Origin: Hyperoplus lanceolatus
Lineage: Eukaryota > Chordata > Actinopteri > Uranoscopiformes > Ammodytidae
DNA: 64,000 bases
Direction: 5' to 3'
Assembly (NCBI GenBank): GCA_026929865.2
Contig: CM049405.1
Location: forward strand, 17,253,001-17,317,000
This document shows, piece by piece, positions 57,499 to 64,000 of the stretch (its first letter is position 1; each line of letters starts with the position of its first letter). Position numbers and translations under genes: made by a program. Under the pieces are notes generated by a model. It saw only the letters and a list, made by a program, of their open reading frames with translations. It had not been told where the DNA came from and ran no database searches.

Positions 57499-58755
57499 TA
57501 GGGGAGAACGGAGGAATCTGAGGCATCGGGTAATGTGAGCCACCCCCTGTATCTAGGCAACGGAAAACATTTGTGGTCCTGTGAGATATATGTTTTCAAG
57601 CCCCTCTCATTTCCCCATGGCCCTGAAAGAGAGGACCTCATGGTGCTGTGGTAAGCATGTTTTTTTCACCAAAATAGGTATTTTGCATGTAAAAGTAAAT
57701 TTTCTTGCTGTCAACTTAATCAACTGTTGTGCCAAAGCAAATGTATTCACGTAGAAAAACTTCTATCATACGTGTTGATGAACTACCAACATATGAAACC
57801 ATGTGATGCTGATAACTGAAGATTAGCCTGAAATGCTAAGAGAGGTAGTTTTTTCTCAAATTGTGATGGTGGGGGAAAGTGAGCCAAATGCTGTGGGGGA
57901 AAGTGAGCCACTGTCTCACTTTCCCCCACCATAAGGCACAAGTTAAGTTTAGTCTTAAACATATTTTAATGTAATATTACATGACATATGTTTTATTTTA
58001 ATGTCATACCCATTGTAGAAAAGCCATCATGCCAAGGAAATACACCAGGAAGACGACCTGGGGCAATCACACGGAAAGAGCACCTTCTCATATTTCCCTG
58101 TAACCTTCAGGGCTGGAATGTAGAGTAGGCCTAGTTGTAGAGTATGACAGGCTGATGTTATAATCCAGTTGGGTCTTCTCCTATGTTCTGAGTCCTTGGC
58201 TGTTCTCGCTGGTTCTGATTTTCCTATGCTTTGACCCCCAGACACTAGCTGGCTCTAAGGGTCCTGTGTTCTGACCCCCAGACTGTGTTCTAATCTAACT
58301 GGTACTATCTTTCATTTGAATCTTATTAAAACCTTTTGAATTATAATATGTTGTATTTGATTTTCTATTTTGTTCAGAGTTACTTTCAAGTGTTTAGAAA
58401 ATTTGCTTTGCTTAATTGACCAAACCCCATCATTCTTTTACAAGTCCGACATTAGTTCTGGAATGTGTGGCTAGCTTTCAGGATTCTTACTGTTACAATA
58501 TGTGTTGTTATGGTAGTTTCAGAGTGGAAAAAGTAAGTGGATCAGTTTACCCCACAGCTGGGGTAAAGTGAGCCACATGACAACTTTTTTTAAAACAATC
58601 ATATTTTCACTGTCTTGAAAAAATTCTGCTAATGCCCATTTCTAGGAAACATCCTGAATTAATGGGAAATGTGTAAATTTGAGTGATAAATCATTTTAGC
58701 TCGCTTAGAGGGGAGCAAATGTAAAAAGTGGCTCAGATTACCCCGTTCTCCCCTA
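57499..58755. mobile_element. TIR element with TAGGGGAGAACGG ends
   Basis: Left TAGGGGAGAACGG and right CCGTTCTCCCCTA are perfect 13-bp inverted ends. Inside them GTAATGTGAGCCAC and GTGGCTCAGATTACC pair. A 20-bp hairpin of GGTGGGGGAAAGTGAG and its inverse lies at about 57866-57935, and GGGAAAGTGAGCCA occurs twice. 1.26 kb, no transposase ORF. Target duplication not certain. Confidence 0.65.
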
Positions 58756-58857
58756 CTTTAAAAATGTAATTATATCTTTCAGTAGTTTGGAAACACCATG
58801 TAAATGGCAAACTTGGTCTTTTAATTGAATAGTTTTCACATGTCTGCTGGAGGGACC

Positions 58858-60122
58858 AAGAGTACCTATTTGCAGACCCATGGGGGAAACCATTGAAAGT
58901 GGAGCTCCACCGGAAGCCACGCCCCGAACTCATTTCATTGGTCAGAATTGTAACCTACTCTGAATTTGTTGTCTTCTTTTTGTTTTACTGCCGGAGTTCA
59001 CCCAGCGGTGAATAATAATACACAGTTTCCACCGGTTATGGTGCTAGTACACAGTAAAATACGTCAGTTTGTTAAGGGTCCCACGTGGCCAGGACGGTGG
59101 TAAAATGTTAAGGTAGAAGATGAATGAAGCAACGAAGCTTTGTGTACATCTTCTAAAATCCGTCTCTTTAATTCACAATTATCACACTAGGTCAACCACA
59201 TACAAATATAAACTCTTATAAATGAAACACAAAAAGTGCCACCACATTAAAATAAACAGCTCATTTTAAAAAGCGGGGTGAAAGGCATTAACGTCTGACA
59301 CATAAGGTGACAGTTTCCATTCTAGATCCTGATTGATTTATTACCAGATCCCTCTAGTGATCACAGTTTTAATTAGGCTATTATATCATTTCTATATTCA
59401 TATTAGGCTATTGCACGATCGATGCTCGTCTGTGACTTTGTGATCACACAAATGAACGTAACAATCATGTGCAGCCGCAGAATTACATTTCAACCAGACA
59501 TAAATAGCCTATGTTCATATTAGGCTATTTAACGAGGCTCGTCTGTGACTTTGTGATCACGCAAGTGAACAGTAACGATCGCAATACAATAGGTTTATTA
59601 ATCCGAACACAGTTAGCATTAGCCTGCACTGCTGCAACAAGGCTCCAACTGACACTACGTAAAGGCTATTTACAGCTTCGTTTAAGAGGAAAAGACAAGC
59701 ATTTGTTTCCAGGACTTCCAAGATAAAAGTTCAACTTTTTGTGTTTTATTTATAAGAGTTGATATTTGTATGTGATTGACCTACTTGTGATAATTGTGAA
59801 TTAAAGAGACGGATTTCGGAAGATGTACCCAAAGCTTCATTGCTTCATTCATCTTCTACCTCAACATCTACTTTTTACCACCGTCCTGGCCACTTGGGAC
59901 CCTTAACAAACTGACGTATTTTACTGTGTACTAGCATCATAACCGGTGGAAACTGTGTATTATTATTCACCGCTAGGTGAACTCTGGCAGTAAAACAAAA
60001 AAAAAGACAACAAATTCAGAGTAGGTTACAATTCTGACCAATGAAATGAGTTCGGGGCGTGGCTTCCGGTGGAGCTCCACTTTCAATGGTTTCTCCCATG
60101 GGTCTGCAAATAGGTGCCTCTC
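58858..60122. mobile_element. Mutator-like foldback element with long TIRs and 9-bp duplication
   Basis: GGAGGGACC occurs at 58849-58857 and 60123-60131. Between them, about 390 bp at each end are inverted copies of one another; for example ACCTATTTGCAGACCCATGG near 58864 and its inverse near 60095, and CGTCAGTTTGTTAAGGGTCC near 59062 with its inverse near 59900. Long TIRs plus a 9-bp duplication fit Mutator-like elements. The central 480 bp holds a direct repeat (59391-59457 and 59511-59570). No ORF of note. Confidence 0.75.
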
Positions 60123-60131
60123 GGAGGGACC

Positions 60132-61860
60132 CTAAAATTTATGGAAGGTCTTGTGGCCATTTGCGTGCCAAAGACCCATTATACTGAAAGTGCCAGTATC
60201 TCTGTGGCAACAATGAAGCAAGGTGAAAGGAAAGCACTTAACTCCTAATAGCTGTGGTATCCAAAATAATTAAATGCAAACTCAAAATCTAACTCTAAAA
60301 GAGACATTATTGATTTTTCTGCAACAACTTAAAACATGAGCCACAAAATAAAGAAAGTGTAGATAAAAAATAGTGTCTCATTACATCACTGTATATAGTT
60401 CTGCTCTCCCAGCTAAGGCTATAGTGGCAACTTCATGTGCAACAACAATGGACTAAACTTCAAAAGTCTTGCTTCTGACTTAGCTGTGCTTTTCATGCAG
60501 CGTATTTGTGCTGCACATAAATTACGTTTCAATTACGTCTCTTAGCACTGTCTTTATTATAATGTTGGTCACAAAGTTTTAGTTGGTCTTGGTGGTCACG
60601 ATTCACAAATTGCGCTAATCTTGTCCCAGCACCTGGCATAAAGAATGTTAGGTTCTAAACAAGCAAAGAGTTAGAGAGACACTCTGGAACCAGTTTTCCT
60701 GGCAGAGAGCCGGTTCTTTCGTTGCAGAATTGCAAAGAACTGGATTATAAGGCGACCTGCTCTTTAAATATCAGCATCGGCCATTAAGAAACCCATATCG
60801 GTTGACCACCAATATATGCTGTCCAAAATCCAAAAATATAAATAAAGGGTTAGCCTCAATACTGGTCACACAATATCAAGAGACTGATGTTGCAAAGCCT
60901 CTCAGGTGGTTTACTGTTGGACCAGTGAATTAGGACAATAAACGATGCATAAAGCAGATTTGGGTGCTGAATTTCATTATGACTAGCACACAATGAAACC
61001 CTTTTATTTTAGAGATAGTCATTACACTGAGTAAAGAAAGACTGCTTGGTTCACTAGCTAAAATTCTGAAACAATTCCAAGGTATTTGTTCCAAGCAAGT
61101 GAGTGACTAACTACGGGACAAACACGGGAAAGCAGGAATTTCACTTATATCTCTGGTGTGGCTGGATAAACTAATATTGAGGTCCAACATACAATACTAG
61201 CTAAAGAGGAGGAAATCCAAGTAAACAGCCTGTCTGTGTGTATTTTCAGAGAACTGTCATCCTGACCTGTTTGGCAGCACTTGGAGCTGCTATAAAATGG
61301 GAGAAAGGGGAAATTGTCCCTCTTACTCCAGAGAGTGGTGCAATATGCTGGTAGTAGGTGGGTGCTTGTCGCATATATGCAAGCTGGAGTGGAAGAATTC
61401 AGTGCGTAAGGGAATAGGACTTATTATCAAAAAGATAGAAAATATCCCAGGGACACATTACAACCCCCTGTTCTTCTGACCAAGTGTCATATTTATCCAC
61501 ATAAATCCCAATTACTATGGTACATTTGAGAACAATTGCAGCTCAAACCCGGCATCAGAATACATATCAGGTGACCATTTTGGGACAATATGCAAATTAA
61601 ACTTCCATTTCTTCAGACATTAGCCACCGCTATTAAAAAATAGTAGAGAGAGTATGTTGGGGCAGTAAGATGTTCAAGTTTGGGCAGTACCTCTATCGTA
61701 GTATGTAATGGATCTACAAATTCTTGTAACCTCAGTTTATCACAATAGTATTAATGGCTCTATGTATGGACCTTTGACAATCAGGCAGTCCCTTTCTGGT
61801 CAGGGAGGTGCTAACATGTAATCACACATCGATAACCACTGTCAAATATGGCTTAAGTGA
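60132..61860. other. Intron, no gene seen
   Basis: Has a hAT-like phrase CCCATATCGGTTGACCACC near 60791, perhaps an old fragment. No exon supported. Confidence 0.35.
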
Positions 61861-61868
61861 CTGGATAC

Positions 61869-63176
61869 TAGGGCTGGGCGATATGGCCAAAAATCAATAT
61901 CTCGATATTTTTTTACTTTATCTCGATACACGATATATATCTCGATATATTTCAAATCTCCTCTAGAGCACATCCTAAATGCTCAATTTAATTTATTTTT
62001 TGCATAACAACACACCAGTAATATGATTTAAATAGTCCCTGCAAAATGTGTCTGCACTAACGATGCATTAGGCTACATGAAACAACATCTTGTTTATATT
62101 CTTTAGTGCTTTTTATTGGAACAATTTGAAACTTGCACATGGCAAAGAGTTTGCACATTGTATTGATTATTCCACATCCACTCCCATACAATGGATCCAG
62201 CATTATTTTATTTGGAAACAGTTTTTTCCATCTTCTGTTAATCTGTAAACTGAGAACACTAATTATGACTCATTACAACCACTTACTAATTGTTCATCAC
62301 CACTAACCCCCTGAAGATAGCAGCCACACTTTAAATGCAGAACAGGTTTTGCTCCATAATAGTAGTACAAAAGGCTCTAAAATGTATAATGGTTACTGTC
62401 GCTTTAACAGCAGTTAAGTTTAGTTTTCTGCCTGTTAGTCCGAGAGAGAGATTCATGCGAGCGCAAACAGGTGGCTCATTGTCCCTCTGTTACCTGCCTT
62501 ATTATTTAATTCTCCTGTATTGAGTTCATGAAAATAAAACTGGAAGACAATCAGAGGATTGTAACACAGATTGTCAAGCGCCCGCCTCCCCCGTTCTTTC
62601 GCCTGTGTATCCACCAGCCTTCCTCTCATAAGGACCAGGGCAGGCAGTGCTGTGTACAGCGGCCGCTAATGCTGGCATGTGCGCCCGCCTCCCCGGTCGT
62701 GTGGCGGTGTAGCCTTCTTCTCATAAGCATGGTCCTACAAAAAAGGTCCATGCAATGAACGACGGCCACCATCGCCGTCATGCGTGCCCCCCTCCACCCG
62801 CTCGTTCGGCTGTCATAAGAGCACAAGAGCCCTCGTCTTTTTTTCTCCCTATCTCGTTGTTTTCACATGGCGATAAAAGCATGGCACACAGGGCGCAGGC
62901 GCACTGCAGACTACGTCACAGGTGCGCGCTCAGGATACTCTGGTTGGGAGGGGTGAGTGAGTGAGTTGCCAACTCATGTGGGTCTGTGAGGCAGAGAGCC
63001 ACAGGAAAGAGCGAGAGAAGCGAACACCAGCGAGTTTGCCGGTGGTGGCGGCGGCAAAAAAAAAAAACACATTACGTGCCAATTTGTATTCGATGGTCGC
63101 GATAGGGTCATTTTATACATCCCGAAGAGCACATCTCGCGATACATCGAATATATTCGATATATCGCCCAGCCCTA
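61869..63176. mobile_element. hAT-type non-autonomous element with perfect 8-bp duplication
   Basis: Ends TAGGGCTGGGCGATATGG and ATATATCGCCCAGCCCTA are inverted repeats. CTGGATAC flanks both sides exactly (61861-61868 and 63177-63184). 1308 bp. The interior has a GC-rich patch (about 62570-63050) that looks like a former 5' transposase region but contains no open transposase. Confidence 0.85.
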
Positions 63177-63306
63177 CTGGATACCAGTCAGTAATTTGGA
63201 TGCAGTAAGATCTTGCATAATTGCATCACCCAAAACACATTTTAGGGCCAAATGCAAAGATAAATTACTGTATAATTCCAGGTCTCACGGATCTATCCTC
63301 TATGCC

Positions 63307-64000
63307 AGGGGTGTCAAACTCATTTTGGTTCGAGGGCCACATACAGCCTCTCTGATCTTAGGTGGGCCGGATCAGTAAAATAATGGCAAAATAACTCCAA
63401 ATCCCTAACTTTGTTTTTCAGTAATATGCTTTATCACTCAGCCTACATTTGTAACCTACATTATCACGGATCACAAGGGGTCTCTGTAGCCCCCAGGAAA
63501 TGTCTTAGTAAAGGTTGCTGCTGGCCATGGGAATAGGAAAAAATGTTGGGGTATTTTGCTCAAAGATGCCAATGTGCACTAATGAAATAAACAACTGTTT
63601 ATTTGAATACACAAATACAACAGGCACTGACCTTACAGTTGTCCAATTTGGTTTGCTATATGTACAGGGACAAATTTTGTGCAAACATGCAGACTGTACA
63701 AAATACAATTAAATAAAAGTGCAACTTCTACTGTTTTGAATTATTTTTAAATACAGAGGTTATTGGTTGTTTTGGAATTCGTTTTTCCCAATTTAAAACA
63801 TAATTTTCATTTTCATTTAACTTTTATTTATCCTCGAGAGACCAATTGAGGGGTGACCCTCATTTTCAATGATGTCGAGTCATAAAAATAAAGCAGCATG
63901 GAAAATTAGAAAATAAATCTTGTAGGCCTACACTAGCATGCTCCTGCTCGTTTTGCGCACACAGAGCCGCAGACACACCGCGCTTGCTAGTACATTAATT
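63307..64000. mobile_element. hAT (Charlie-like) element, left end, runs off window
   Basis: CAGGGGTGTCAAACTCATTT at 63307, then GGGCCACATACAGCC and GTGGGCCGGATC, is the characteristic terminus of a widespread hAT group. The right end is not in the window. Confidence 0.6.

Overview
This is vertebrate nuclear DNA, most likely from a ray-finned (teleost) fish. The evidence is one large intron-rich gene with clean GT-AG exons, AT-rich introns full of long (CA)n/(GA)n microsatellites, and many DNA transposons of the kinds usual in fish: Tc1, hAT, PIF-like and Mutator-like elements, small foldback elements, and broken Ty3/gypsy pieces. I saw no bacterial operon, CRISPR array, rRNA or convincing tRNA.

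The only intact host gene I can support is on the minus strand: the 3' part of plakophilin-4 (pkp4, p0071), a p120-catenin-family armadillo protein of cell-cell junctions. Nineteen coding exons lie between 53076 and 17555. Every junction keeps the reading frame. Together they encode about 1108 residues, ending in the PDZ-binding tail SPDSWV. Only about the first 80 residues (N-terminal coiled-coil exons) are missing; they should lie beyond 64000. The 3'UTR probably runs to about 16800.

Region by region. 1-6.7 kb: a decayed multi-exon MULE-transposase/SWIM-zinc-finger gene on the minus strand, whose largest intron holds a 1.4-kb foldback element and a gypsy integrase fragment. 7.0-7.8 kb: a second decayed gypsy integrase. 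8.4-8.8 kb: a hairpin element. 9.7-14.0 kb: a 4.3-kb TA-flanked terminal-inverted-repeat element with AACCCA-type ends and a nested hAT relative. 14.3-15.5 kb: short tandem repeats, a retrotransposon-like ORF, and an unidentified exon-like plus-strand ORF. 15.7 kb and 17.9 kb: two copies of a 258-bp sequence bracketing the last pkp4 exon. 17.5-53.1 kb: pkp4, with a dead Tc1 element at 24.65-26.25 kb, a TTAA-flanked cloverleaf palindrome at 31 kb, a palindromic element at 41.7 kb, a minisatellite at 51.1 kb and a hAT element at 52.0 kb. 53.1-64.0 kb: a 5' intron (inferred) holding at least six DNA elements, several with readable target-site duplications.

The most notable signals are these. Four splice junctions of the pkp4 5' half and ARM region sit directly against simple repeats: (UG)n at an acceptor, (CA)n at a donor, a (CU)n tract at an acceptor, and a C-homopolymer at the acceptor of a 35-nt microexon. 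There is a 445-bp element whose strand could fold into a four-way cloverleaf. A Mutator-like foldback has about 390-bp arms and a 9-bp target duplication. An unrecognised plus-strand exon-like ORF lies at 15.3-15.5 kb. No clearly new biological system is visible; most of the accessory content is transposon debris.
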